A program made the position numbers and the translations under genes. Source: DIGJ01 sp041821315 (GTDB lineage: Bacteria > Bacillota > Clostridia > Lachnospirales > Lachnospiraceae). Taken from it: a stretch of DNA of 64,000 bases. Shown one piece after another: positions 50,725 through 59,458 of the stretch. The notes beneath the pieces are model-generated. The model worked only from the letters and a program-made list of their open reading frames with translations, had not been told where the DNA came from and did not search any database. The stretch covers positions 14,104 through 78,103 of the forward strand of contig JBGUEO010000022.1 of the NCBI GenBank assembly GCA_041821315.1, given 5' to 3'. Numbering within the stretch: the stretch's first letter is position 1; each line of letters opens with the position of its first letter.

Positions 50725-52485
50725 ATGATAATTTCGAGGAAAAAGAAAGTTTCTTTAAAAAAAGAGTATATTCGAATCTGTATTACATATTTAGTAATCG
50801 GTTTTATTTGGGTTTATTTTTCGGATTCGGCAACCATACGCTTCATAAAAAGCTCAAATTTGCTACGCTTGGCTAATACCTATAAAGGTTTTTTGTATAT
50901 CTTTATTACTACGATACTTTTGTACCATTCGATTGAGAAACTCATTCAAAAAGTGCAGCTAACGGAAAAAGAGCTTCGTAAAAGTAAAGCGGAACTGGTA
51001 GAAACAAACGAAGAACTTCAGCTTTATGTAGAGCAGATTAGCGAAGCAGAAGAAGAATTACGCGCCCAATATGAGCAAATGTTAGAATATGATAAAAACC
51101 TTGCTACAAGTGAAGAAAAATATAAAACGCTAATTGCTCAAATGCAGCTAGGTTTAGCCTTATATGAAGGAACTACAGGCCAAGATATTAAGGATTTTAT
51201 TCTTGTAGAAGTCAATAGCAGTCATGAAATACTTACTGGAATAAAAAAGGAAGCGGCGATTGGAAGACGTTTTGATGAGATACATCCAACTTATGAACAG
51301 GAGTACTTATCAAAAATGCGAAATATTATAAAAACAGGAGAGCCTTGCAGTTACGAACGATATAAGAAAGAAACGAATATTTATTATGAAATTTTAGCAT
51401 ATCGGCCAAAGGAAAACCAGTTAGCAGTCATTATAAATAATATAAGTAAGCGTAAGAAAATGGAAGAAGAGTTGCAATTTTTAAGCTATCATGATCAGTT
51501 AACCGGATTATATAACCGACGTTATTTTGATCAGGTACTGAAACGCTTAAATCATACAAAATATATGCCTTTGAGTATTACGATTGCTGATATTAATGGA
51601 TTGAAATTAATCAATGACTCCTTTGGAAATATGGTTGGAGATCAATATATTGTAAAAATAGCGGATACGTTAAAAAAAGCATATCGGGAAGATGATACCA
51701 TTTGCAGACTTTCGGGAGATGAATTTGTGGTATTATCACCAAAGACAGAAATGAATATGGCTGAATCACTGATGCAAAAGGTTTATAAAAGTGCGAAAAA
51801 AGAAAAAGTGAATGAGATGGACTTATCCATTTCAATTGGATTTAGTACAAAATTTAAAAAGGATCAAAGTTCTTTGGATGTATTTAAAAAAGCAGAAGAT
51901 TATATGTATCGACGAAAGCTTTATGAGAGTCCAAGTATGAGAGGAAAGACGATCACTACCATTATCACTACATTGCATGAAAAAAATCCAAGAGAAGAGC
52001 TTCATTCACGCAGAGTTTCTCAATTGTGTGAAAAAATGGGAACGATTCTAATGTTTTCGGAGGATAAAGTAAAGGAATTAAAGATGGTGGGTTTGTTACA
52101 TGATATTGGGAAAATAGCAATTGATGAAAGAATTTTGAATAAACCAGATAAACTGGAAAAAGAGGAGTGGGAAGAAATAAAAAAACATCCGGCAATTGGA
52201 TACCGTATTCTTAGTACGGTAAATGATTTGGCTGAAATGGCAGAATATGTATTGGCACATCATGAACGCTGGGATGGAACCGGATATCCAAAAGGACTAA
52301 AGGGTGAGGATATTCCGATGGAATCACGAATCATTGCAATTGCAGATAGCTATGATGCAATGATTAGTGAGAGAAGTTATCGCAGTGCATTATCAAAAAA
52401 AATTGCAATTGATGAATTGATAAAGAATGCAGGGACACAATTTAGCCCGGAACTAGTTTCAATTTTTGTAAAGAAAGTAGTGTAG
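50725..52485 (+). CDS. membrane GGDEF/HD-GYP cyclic-di-GMP protein
   Basis: 586 aa. Two membrane helices (about 16-35 and 57-75), a coiled coil (about 80-130), a PAS-like region, a GGDEF domain with active-site sequence RLSGDEF (Ser330 replaces the first Gly), then an HD-GYP phosphodiesterase with LLHDIGKIAID and HHERWDGTGYPKGL intact. The phosphodiesterase should degrade c-di-GMP; the altered GGDEF may be a weak cyclase or a GTP sensor. ATG 50725 follows AAAGGGG; an upstream GTG frame at 50689 overlaps the operator-like dyad and lacks a site. Confidence 0.9.
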   Translation: MIISRKKKVSLKKEYIRICITYLVIGFIWVYFSDSATIRFIKSSNLLRLANTYKGFLYIFITTILLYHSIEKLIQKVQLTEKELRKSKAELVETNEELQLYVEQISEAEEELRAQYEQMLEYDKNLATSEEKYKTLIAQMQLGLALYEGTTGQDIKDFILVEVNSSHEILTGIKKEAAIGRRFDEIHPTYEQEYLSKMRNIIKTGEPCSYERYKKETNIYYEILAYRPKENQLAVIINNISKRKKMEEELQFLSYHDQLTGLYNRRYFDQVLKRLNHTKYMPLSITIADINGLKLINDSFGNMVGDQYIVKIADTLKKAYREDDTICRLSGDEFVVLSPKTEMNMAESLMQKVYKSAKKEKVNEMDLSISIGFSTKFKKDQSSLDVFKKAEDYMYRRKLYESPSMRGKTITTIITTLHEKNPREELHSRRVSQLCEKMGTILMFSEDKVKELKMVGLLHDIGKIAIDERILNKPDKLEKEEWEEIKKHPAIGYRILSTVNDLAEMAEYVLAHHERWDGTGYPKGLKGEDIPMESRIIAIADSYDAMISERSYRSALSKKIAIDELIKNAGTQFSPELVSIFVKKVV

Positions 52486-52515
52486 AATCCAATAAAGCGA
52501 GGTAAAGGGAGTAAT

Positions 52516-53646
52516 ATGGAAAAGTTGTATATCAAAGAAATACAGGAGGAATACAAAAAAATTGATGAAAGGTGGTTACATCTGCACTTTAAAACAGCTT
52601 TTGGACTTGTTATTTTTATTTGCTTGATTGAATGTGGAATGGGAATTATCTTATATCAAATGGGAGAAATTCATTCCACGATACCAATCTATTTATTTAA
52701 GTATTTGATTGCGCCTTGTGTATTAAATCTATTTTTTATTGTAATTGCCTACGCCACATTACACGATCCTATGGTATCGCAAACCGTAAAAATTTATATG
52801 ATATCTTTATTATTTGTAGTAATTTGCTTTGTTGTCTTTTCGGTTCATATTATTTTTTCAACACTATACTTTATATTTGCGGTACCAATTCTGTTAACCG
52901 TAGTATATGGAAGCTATTCATTAACTGGAATTACAGCAGGATGTAGTATGTTTTGTGTCATTATTTCTGAACTTTTTATAAAGTGGGATTCAGAGAAGTT
53001 AAGCATCCTAAGCGACGGAAACCGATTAGCAGAATTTATCATATCCTTGTGTATACTATTAGGATTTTCGTTTGTTTGCATGATAGTTATCCATTTCGGA
53101 AAAGAAAAAAATACAGCAAGTATACAAAAAGAATTGGAACGTTATAAATTAAAGCAAACGATTCAAATAGATGAACTTACCGGAATTCATAATCGGAAAG
53201 CCTTGCGTGATGCAATCTACACGATGGAAATGGATGAATCGGATAGTTCTTATATTCTGGTAATGATAGATTTGGATGACTTTAAAAAATTAAATGATAC
53301 CCTTGGACATATAAAGGGGGATCAGTGTTTGATTGAATTTGGAAAAATTTTGAAAGAAAATAGTAATGATGCGATGACGTTTCGTTATGGTGGAGATGAA
53401 TTTTGTATTTTATTTCAAAATCAAATGTTGCAAGATGTTGTTAAAATCTGTCAAAGAATACAATATGATTTAGAAAAAGCAAATATAGGGAAAGAATTTG
53501 AGTTTCCGTTGACTGCAAGCTTTGGGATTGCAGTCTATTCCAAACATATGGATTCTGCTGAATTGTTTATGAATACCGATAAAGCACTTTATGAGTCGAA
53601 GGTGAAGAAGAATGCAATTCGTATCTTTGAAGAATTAGAAGCGTAA
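52516..53646 (+). CDS. membrane diguanylate cyclase (GGDEF)
   Basis: 376 aa. Six hydrophobic helices over residues ~28-200 form an integral membrane sensor, then a GGDEF domain starting DELTGIHNRKAL with intact RYGGDEF. It makes c-di-GMP. It lies 30 bases after the HD-GYP gene in the same direction, giving a synthesis/degradation pair likely expressed together. The last bases overlap the tandem repeat ahead of cysE. Confidence 0.9.
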   Translation: MEKLYIKEIQEEYKKIDERWLHLHFKTAFGLVIFICLIECGMGIILYQMGEIHSTIPIYLFKYLIAPCVLNLFFIVIAYATLHDPMVSQTVKIYMISLLFVVICFVVFSVHIIFSTLYFIFAVPILLTVVYGSYSLTGITAGCSMFCVIISELFIKWDSEKLSILSDGNRLAEFIISLCILLGFSFVCMIVIHFGKEKNTASIQKELERYKLKQTIQIDELTGIHNRKALRDAIYTMEMDESDSSYILVMIDLDDFKKLNDTLGHIKGDQCLIEFGKILKENSNDAMTFRYGGDEFCILFQNQMLQDVVKICQRIQYDLEKANIGKEFEFPLTASFGIAVYSKHMDSAELFMNTDKALYESKVKKNAIRIFEELEA

Positions 53647-53649
53647 TGC

Positions 53650-53689
53650 CATTATCTGGTGAATGGCAGACATTATCTGGTGAATGGCA
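53650..53689 (+). repeat. two-copy 21-bp tandem repeat ahead of cysE
   Basis: CATTATCTGGTGAATGGCA occurs at 53650-53668 and again at 53671-53689 (period 21 bases). It starts four bases after the end of the diguanylate cyclase gene, 65 bases before cysE. In one frame it would read LSGEWQT/LSGEWQA, but that frame has no ribosome site and I do not call it coding. Confidence 0.85.
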
Positions 53690-53753
53690 AGCTATCTTGA
53701 CAAAAAATCATTTATTGCATAGAATAAAGAATAATTTAGATAAGGAGTATATA

Positions 53754-54383
53754 ATGGGATTGATTCGATTTATAAAAGAAGAAATTGAACTTATAAAAGA
53801 AAGGGATCCTGCTTTTAAGTGTTGGACAGAGGTGTTTTTATATCCAAGTTTTAAAGCAATGCTGGGGTATAAGGTTGCGCACCGACTATATAAAAAGAAA
53901 CATTATTTTTTTGCACGTTGGGTATCGCAGCGGACAGTGCGTAAAACAGGGATAGAAATTCATCCGGGAGCAGTGATTGGAACAGGATTTTTCATTGATC
54001 ATGGAAACGGAGTTATCATAGGAGAAACATCAATTATAGGAGAAAATGTTACATTGTATCAGGGAGTTACGCTAGGAGGTACTGGAAAAGAACATGGAAA
54101 GCGTCATCCGACCATTGGTGACAATGTAATGATAAGTGCAGGTGCAAAAGTACTGGGTTCATTTACCGTAGGTGAAAATTCAAAAATTGGAGCAGGCTCA
54201 GTTGTATTATCCGAAGTGCCACCAAATTCAACCGTTGTAGGAGTACCGGGAAGGGTTGTGAAGCGTGACAATATAAGGGTACCAAGGGAAGAACTGGATC
54301 AAATACATTTGCCAGATCCAATTGCGAATGAATTAAGGGATTTAAAAGCACGAATTGAGCAGCTTGAGCGAGTGGTAAACTAA
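53754..54383 (+). CDS. cysE: serine O-acetyltransferase
   Basis: Makes O-acetylserine, the precursor of cysteine. Hexapeptide-repeat acyltransferase, 209 aa, short EpsC/CysE form. HPGAVIGTGFFIDHGNGVIIG and LYQGVTLGGTGKEHGKRHPTIGD are diagnostic. ATG 53754 follows AAGGAG by seven bases; an upstream frame to 53646 runs through the tandem repeat and is not favoured. Directly upstream of cysS, the common Firmicutes order. Confidence 0.94.
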   Translation: MGLIRFIKEEIELIKERDPAFKCWTEVFLYPSFKAMLGYKVAHRLYKKKHYFFARWVSQRTVRKTGIEIHPGAVIGTGFFIDHGNGVIIGETSIIGENVTLYQGVTLGGTGKEHGKRHPTIGDNVMISAGAKVLGSFTVGENSKIGAGSVVLSEVPPNSTVVGVPGRVVKRDNIRVPREELDQIHLPDPIANELRDLKARIEQLERVVN

Positions 54384-54401
54384 GGTAAAAGGAGAACATT
54401 T

Positions 54402-55811
54402 ATGAAAATATATAACACATTATCAAAAAAAAAGGAAGAGTTTGAACCAATTGAAGAAGGAAAAGTGCGCATGTATGTATGCGGGCCTACGGTATATAAT
54501 TATATTCATATTGGAAATGCACGACCGATGATTGTATTTGACACAGTACGAAGATACTTTGAATACAAAGGATATCAAGTCAATTTTGTAACTAATTTTA
54601 CCGATGTGGATGATAAAATTATCAAAAAGGCAAACGAAGAAGGTGTTAATGCGACTGAGATTTCCGAACGATATATTGAAGCGGTAAAAGAAGATATGGA
54701 ACATCTTAATGTAATGGAGGCAACGAAACACCCAAGGGCTACCGAAGAAATTGACGGTATGATTGAGATGATCCAGACTTTAATTGAAAAAGGACATGCC
54801 TATGAAAAAAACGGTTCTGTATATTTTCGCACGAGAAGTTTTGAAACTTACGGAAAGCTCTCTAAGAAAAATATAGATGATTTAGAAGCAGGACATCGTG
54901 ACATACAGGTGGCGGGTGAAGAAGAAAAAGAAGATCCACTTGATTTTGTGCTTTGGAAACCTAAAAAAGAAGGGGAACCTGCTTGGAAGTCCCCATGGAG
55001 TGATGGAAGACCAGGTTGGCATATTGAATGTTCCGTTATGAGTAAAAAATATTTGGGGGATCAGATTGACATTCATGCAGGTGGAGAAGACTTAATCTTT
55101 CCTCATCATGAAAATGAAATTGCACAAAGTGAAGCGGCAAATGGAGGGGAATTTGCAAAGTATTGGATGCATAATCGTTTCTTAAATATTGATAATAAGA
55201 AAATGTCTAAATCCGATGGAAACTTTTTTACAGTAAGAGAAATTGGAGAAAAATATCCCTATGAAGTACTTCGATTCTTTATGCTAAGTGGGGCACATTA
55301 TCGTATGCCTCTAAATTTTAGCCGTGAGTTAATGGATGCTGCAAAAAATGGGTTGGAACGCATTGAGACTTGTGTTGGACGTTTGAACGATTTTCGAAAT
55401 ACAGCACAAGAACAAGCACTTACCAAAGAAGAACATGCACTTTTTTTGAAAATGGAGGAGTTCAATCAAAAATTTGATGCTGCGATGGAGGATGATTTTA
55501 ATACTCCAGATGCTATATCTGCTATCTTCGAAATGGTAAAAACAGCAAACATAGAGGTCAATGATAAAACAACAAAAGAGTGTGTGCAAGGAGTATATAA
55601 CCACATAGTAAAGCGTTGTGATATCTTAGGAATTAAAGTTGAAAAAGAAGAAGAACTATTAGATGTTGAAATTGAAACAATGATAGAAGACAGGCAAACG
55701 GCCAGAAAGAATCGTGAATTTGCAAAAGCGGATGAAATTCGTGATTTATTATTACAAAAGGGAATTATACTAGAAGATACAAGAGAAGGTGTAAAATGGA
55801 AGAGAGCGTAA
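54402..55811 (+). CDS. cysS: cysteinyl-tRNA synthetase
   Basis: Class I synthetase, 469 aa. Zinc-ligand Cys in MYVCGPTVYNYIHIGNARP (HIGH motif HIGN), HAGGEDLIFPHHENE and the KMSKS loop KKMSKSDGNF. Overlaps the start of mini-RNase III by 16 bases, showing tight coupling. Confidence 0.96.
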   Translation: MKIYNTLSKKKEEFEPIEEGKVRMYVCGPTVYNYIHIGNARPMIVFDTVRRYFEYKGYQVNFVTNFTDVDDKIIKKANEEGVNATEISERYIEAVKEDMEHLNVMEATKHPRATEEIDGMIEMIQTLIEKGHAYEKNGSVYFRTRSFETYGKLSKKNIDDLEAGHRDIQVAGEEEKEDPLDFVLWKPKKEGEPAWKSPWSDGRPGWHIECSVMSKKYLGDQIDIHAGGEDLIFPHHENEIAQSEAANGGEFAKYWMHNRFLNIDNKKMSKSDGNFFTVREIGEKYPYEVLRFFMLSGAHYRMPLNFSRELMDAAKNGLERIETCVGRLNDFRNTAQEQALTKEEHALFLKMEEFNQKFDAAMEDDFNTPDAISAIFEMVKTANIEVNDKTTKECVQGVYNHIVKRCDILGIKVEKEEELLDVEIETMIEDRQTARKNREFAKADEIRDLLLQKGIILEDTREGVKWKRA

Positions 55812-56239
55812 CGAGTCTTTATGATCAAATCGATCAAGTATTTGGGACAAAAAGAACAGATATAAGGCAGTATTCTGGACTTACGCTTGCTTATATTGGA
55901 GATGGGGTTTATGATCTTATTATCCGTACCCTTCTTGTAGAAAAAGGAAATGCCCCAGTGAATACACTTCATAAAAAGGCAAGTAAGATTGTGAAGGCGG
56001 AAACGCAGGCGCGCTTGATTCGTGCATTGGAAGAAGAATTGACCGAAGAAGAGCTTACGGTGTATAAAAGAGGAAGAAATGCAAAGTCAGCAACAACGGC
56101 AAAAAATGCCAGTATCAATGACTATCGGACTGCCACTGGACTAGAGGCATTGATAGGATATCTGTATCTTGATAACCAAATGGAGCGGATACTTCGCTTA
56201 ATCAAAATAGGATTAGAAAAAATAGGAGAAAACATATGA
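55796..56239 (+). CDS. mrnC: mini-ribonuclease III
   Basis: Dimeric RNase III catalytic domain without an RNA-binding domain; matures 23S rRNA ends in Firmicutes. 147 aa. LAYIGDGVYDLIIRTLL is the catalytic signature, with the second acidic patch in GLEALIGYLYLD. Starts inside cysS and overlaps rlmB by four bases. Confidence 0.93.
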   Translation: MEESVTSLYDQIDQVFGTKRTDIRQYSGLTLAYIGDGVYDLIIRTLLVEKGNAPVNTLHKKASKIVKAETQARLIRALEEELTEEELTVYKRGRNAKSATTAKNASINDYRTATGLEALIGYLYLDNQMERILRLIKIGLEKIGENI

Positions 56240-56973
56240 GATATGAAGAATTAACAATAGAGGGTAGAAATGCAGTACTTGAGGCTTTTCGTGCTGGTAA
56301 ACCAGTTGACCGGGTTTTTATATTAGACGGAAGTCAGGATGGACCGATTAAATCAATTCTTCGTGAAGCAAAAAAAGGGGATACAATTATTCAATTTGTG
56401 AAAAAAGAGAGATTGGATCAGATGTCCGAGACAGGAAAGCATCAAGGCGTGATTGCATATTGTGCAGCTTATGAATATGCGGATATTGATGAAATGTTTA
56501 AAATAGCAGAAGAAAAAGGGGAACAACCATTTTTGGTTTTGCTTGATAATATTGAAGATCCACACAATCTAGGTGCTATTATTCGAACAGCAAATCAAGC
56601 GGGAGCACATGGTGTTATCATACCAAAGAGAAGAGCGGCAGGACTTACTGCTACCGTTGCAAAATCAAGTGCGGGAGCAATCAATTACACACCAGTAGCA
56701 AAGGTTACAAACTTATCCAATACAATTGAAGAATTGAAAGAACGTGGTATGTGGTTTGTTTGTGCAGATATGAAGGGAACCAAGATGTATGAGTTAGATT
56801 TAAAGGGTTCGATCGGACTTGTAATCGGAGGCGAAGGCGAAGGAGTAAGTCGTTTGGTCAAAGAAAAGTGTGATTATAGCGCAAGCATTCCAATGAAGGG
56901 GGATATTGATTCATTAAATGCCTCCGTTGCAATGGGAGTTTTGGCTTACGAAATTGTAAGGCAAAGAGGATAA
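56236..56973 (+). CDS. rlmB: TrmH/RlmB-family 23S rRNA 2'-O-ribose methyltransferase
   Basis: SPOUT methyltransferase, 245 aa. IEGRNAVLEAFRAGK at the start (substrate-binding domain), then DNIEDPHNLGAIIRTANQAG, LVIGGEGEGVSRLVKE and IPMKGDIDSLNASVA, the three TrmH motifs. Modifies a guanosine of 23S rRNA. Third gene of the cysS-mrnC-rlmB-sigH cluster. Confidence 0.94.
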   Translation: MRYEELTIEGRNAVLEAFRAGKPVDRVFILDGSQDGPIKSILREAKKGDTIIQFVKKERLDQMSETGKHQGVIAYCAAYEYADIDEMFKIAEEKGEQPFLVLLDNIEDPHNLGAIIRTANQAGAHGVIIPKRRAAGLTATVAKSSAGAINYTPVAKVTNLSNTIEELKERGMWFVCADMKGTKMYELDLKGSIGLVIGGEGEGVSRLVKEKCDYSASIPMKGDIDSLNASVAMGVLAYEIVRQRG

Positions 56974-56988
56974 ATAGAGGAGATAACG

Positions 56989-57591
56989 TTGGGAGAAAAG
57001 TTTTCACAAAAAAGCGATGAAGAAATACTAGAGTGGATTCGCAAAGGTGATACCGAAGCGATGGATTACATACTGGAGAAATATAAAAATCTAGTACGTA
57101 TGAAAGCAAGGAAATTATTTTTAATTGGTGGAGATCGGGATGATTTGATACAAGAAGGAATGATTGGATTATATAAGGCAGTCAGAGATTATGATAAAAG
57201 ACGCGAAAGTACCTTTGGTGCTTTCGCCGATCTTTGTGTCTCAAGACAACTCTATGATGCGATTAAAGCCTCCAATCGACAAAAAAATATACCCCTTAAT
57301 ACCTATATTTCTTTTAATGCACCAACATTTGATGAAAAAAGAGACAGTCTGTATACCAATAATAATGAAAACCCAGAATCACTTATTATTGATAAAGAAA
57401 ATGTCATTACCTTGGAACGGGAATTTGGAAAAGTCTTAAGTGACTTTGAAAAGGAAGTACTTGCCTTATACCTAGAAGGACTAAAATACCAAGAAATTGC
57501 ACAGAAAATTAATCGGGAACCAAAATCTGTTGATAATGCATTACAACGAATTAAAACAAAGCTTTCACGAATATATTTTATGAAAGAATAA
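56989..57591 (+). CDS. sigH: RNA polymerase sigma factor, sigma-H
   Basis: 200 aa. Region 2 (MDYILEKYKNLVRMKARKLF, then DRDDLIQEGMIGLYKAVRDYD) and region 4 (LSDFEKEVLALYLEGLKYQEIA, then KSVDNALQRIKTKL) match SigH (Spo0H), the early sporulation and stationary-phase factor. The start is TTG 56989 with AGAGGAG six bases ahead. Position after rlmB is conserved in Bacillus and Clostridia. Confidence 0.93.
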   Translation: MGEKFSQKSDEEILEWIRKGDTEAMDYILEKYKNLVRMKARKLFLIGGDRDDLIQEGMIGLYKAVRDYDKRRESTFGAFADLCVSRQLYDAIKASNRQKNIPLNTYISFNAPTFDEKRDSLYTNNNENPESLIIDKENVITLEREFGKVLSDFEKEVLALYLEGLKYQEIAQKINREPKSVDNALQRIKTKLSRIYFMKE

Positions 57592-57595
57592 GGAA

Positions 57596-57645
57596 GGGTG
57601 GTTGCAAAGTAGAATGTTTTTTCTATTTGCATGCACCTTTTTTTG
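57596..57645 (+). terminator. terminator of the cysE-sigH cluster
   Basis: GGTGGTTGCAAA (57597-57608) pairs with TTTGCATGCACC (57626-57637) with one mismatch, extended by TAGAA/TTCTA, then seven T residues. Confidence 0.85.
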
Positions 57646-57710
57646 TTAAAAAAAGTCTGAAAAGATGGGTAAATCCACCAAATCGATGAAATGGAAGAGG
57701 GGGAGTAAAC

Positions 57711-59408
57711 GTGAACTACAAGAATCATTTTACCAAAGAAGGAGAGAACCTTAGTGATATGCCTTGGCAGGAATATCCAAGACCTCAATTAAAAAGAGAG
57801 TCCTATGTAAATTTAAATGGGAAGTGGGAGTTTGCTCTATCGAGGTGTGAGAAAATCCCAGACGAATTCCCTATGCAGATTCTGGTTCCATTTCCGCCAG
57901 AGTCCATACTTTCTGGAATTCATAAAAGAAAAAAGAAGAGAGAGTATTTGTTTTACAAAAAAAAGGTAGTTCTTCCACCAAAGTTTATAAAAGATAAGGT
58001 GCTGCTTCATTTTGGGGCGGTGGATCAAATTGCTACGATTTACATAAATGGAATAAAAGTGATGACTCATGTGGGCGGTTATTTACCCTTTAGCGCAGAT
58101 ATTACGCCTTATTTAAAAAATGAGAATGTGATTGTTGTGAAGGTAAAAGATACGTTAAATCGTGATCTGCCTTATGGAAAACAAAAAGACAAGCGGGGAG
58201 GTATGTGGTATACTCCGGTTTCTGGTATTTGGCAGACGGTATGGATAGAAAGTGTTTCATCTGATTATATTCGTGAATTAAAAATAACACCTACCTTGGA
58301 TTCTGTTCGAATACAAGTGGATTCGTTGGCAAAGACGAAGGAAATTCTGATAAAAACAGAACAAGGTATAATTTATAAAAAATTTGAAGAAAATGAGATA
58401 ACAATATCGATTCATCAGCCAAAAACTTGGTCACCGGAGCAACCGTATCTGTATGAGTTTGAAATGATGGTGGAGGGAGATCGTATTACTTCGTATTTTG
58501 CACTTCGTACGCTGTGTATAAAAAAAGTAAATGGAATATCTCGCCTTTGCCTAAATGGAGAACCTTATTTTTTTCATGGACTCTTAGATCAGGGGTACTT
58601 TAGTGATGGTATTTATCTTCCAGCAGATGTGAAAAACTATGAGAATGATATTTCTACAATGAAGGAATTAGGGTTTAATATGCTCCGCAAGCATATAAAA
58701 GTAGAACCTGCCATGTATTATCATTTGTGTGATAAACTAGGGATGATTGTCTTTCAGGATATGGTAAACAATGGACACTATTTCTTTCTTAGAGATACGA
58801 TACTTCCTACGATTGGACTGAATCGTATAAACGATTCCCTTTTATTTCGTACAAAGACGGTAAAAGACAACTTTAGAAAATTTACAAAAGAGACGATTAA
58901 AGTATTATATAATGTTCCATCCATTTGTTACTGGACTATTTTTAATGAAGGATGGGGACAATTTGAGAGTGATAAAATGTATGAATTGGTGAAACAATAT
59001 GATGACTCTCGGTTTATTGATAGCACGTCTGGGTGGTTTTGTCAGAAAAAGAGTGATGTAGATAGCAAGCATATTTATTTTTCACCAGTTGCGATCAAGG
59101 AAGGAAGTCGTCCGGTTGTATTGTCAGAATTTGGTGGCTATTCGTGCAAACTCCCCAAGTATTCATATAATTTAGTAAAAACGTATGGATACCGCTTTTA
59201 TAATGAAACGGGAAAATTTCAGGAGGCAATTCGTGATTTGTATTTAAAAGAGGTGATAGCGCAGAAGAAAAAGGGATTATGTGCATCGATATATACACAA
59301 GTGAGTGATGTGGAAGATGAGACAAATGGACTTTTGACCTATGATAGAAGAGTACTTAAAGTAGATAAGGAAGAGATGCAAAAGATTGCAAAACAGATGT
59401 TGTTATAG
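57711..59408 (+). CDS. glycoside hydrolase family 2 protein
   Basis: 565 aa with the GH2 order: sugar-binding jelly roll (about 30-170, with VDQIATIYINGI, HVGGYLPFSADIT), an Ig-like middle domain, and a TIM barrel. The acid/base Glu413 lies in IFNEGWGQ and the nucleophile Glu473 in VLSEFGGYS, so the enzyme should be active. Beta-galactosidase, beta-glucuronidase and beta-mannosidase are possible; the sequence does not decide. No signal peptide, so an intracellular enzyme. Start GTG 57711, after GAGGGGGAG. Confidence 0.88.
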   Translation: MNYKNHFTKEGENLSDMPWQEYPRPQLKRESYVNLNGKWEFALSRCEKIPDEFPMQILVPFPPESILSGIHKRKKKREYLFYKKKVVLPPKFIKDKVLLHFGAVDQIATIYINGIKVMTHVGGYLPFSADITPYLKNENVIVVKVKDTLNRDLPYGKQKDKRGGMWYTPVSGIWQTVWIESVSSDYIRELKITPTLDSVRIQVDSLAKTKEILIKTEQGIIYKKFEENEITISIHQPKTWSPEQPYLYEFEMMVEGDRITSYFALRTLCIKKVNGISRLCLNGEPYFFHGLLDQGYFSDGIYLPADVKNYENDISTMKELGFNMLRKHIKVEPAMYYHLCDKLGMIVFQDMVNNGHYFFLRDTILPTIGLNRINDSLLFRTKTVKDNFRKFTKETIKVLYNVPSICYWTIFNEGWGQFESDKMYELVKQYDDSRFIDSTSGWFCQKKSDVDSKHIYFSPVAIKEGSRPVVLSEFGGYSCKLPKYSYNLVKTYGYRFYNETGKFQEAIRDLYLKEVIAQKKKGLCASIYTQVSDVEDETNGLLTYDRRVLKVDKEEMQKIAKQMLL

Positions 59409-59458
59409 AAAATAGGAATGATTTTACAAAGTAGAGATTGATGCAAGGAGGTTATAGT

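Noticed and set aside
53646..53753. N-terminal extension of cysE reading through the tandem repeat (LSGEWQTLSGEWQ)
   Set aside because: The ribosome site and the family's usual length place the start at 53754; the extension overlaps the previous gene's end and has no ribosome site.
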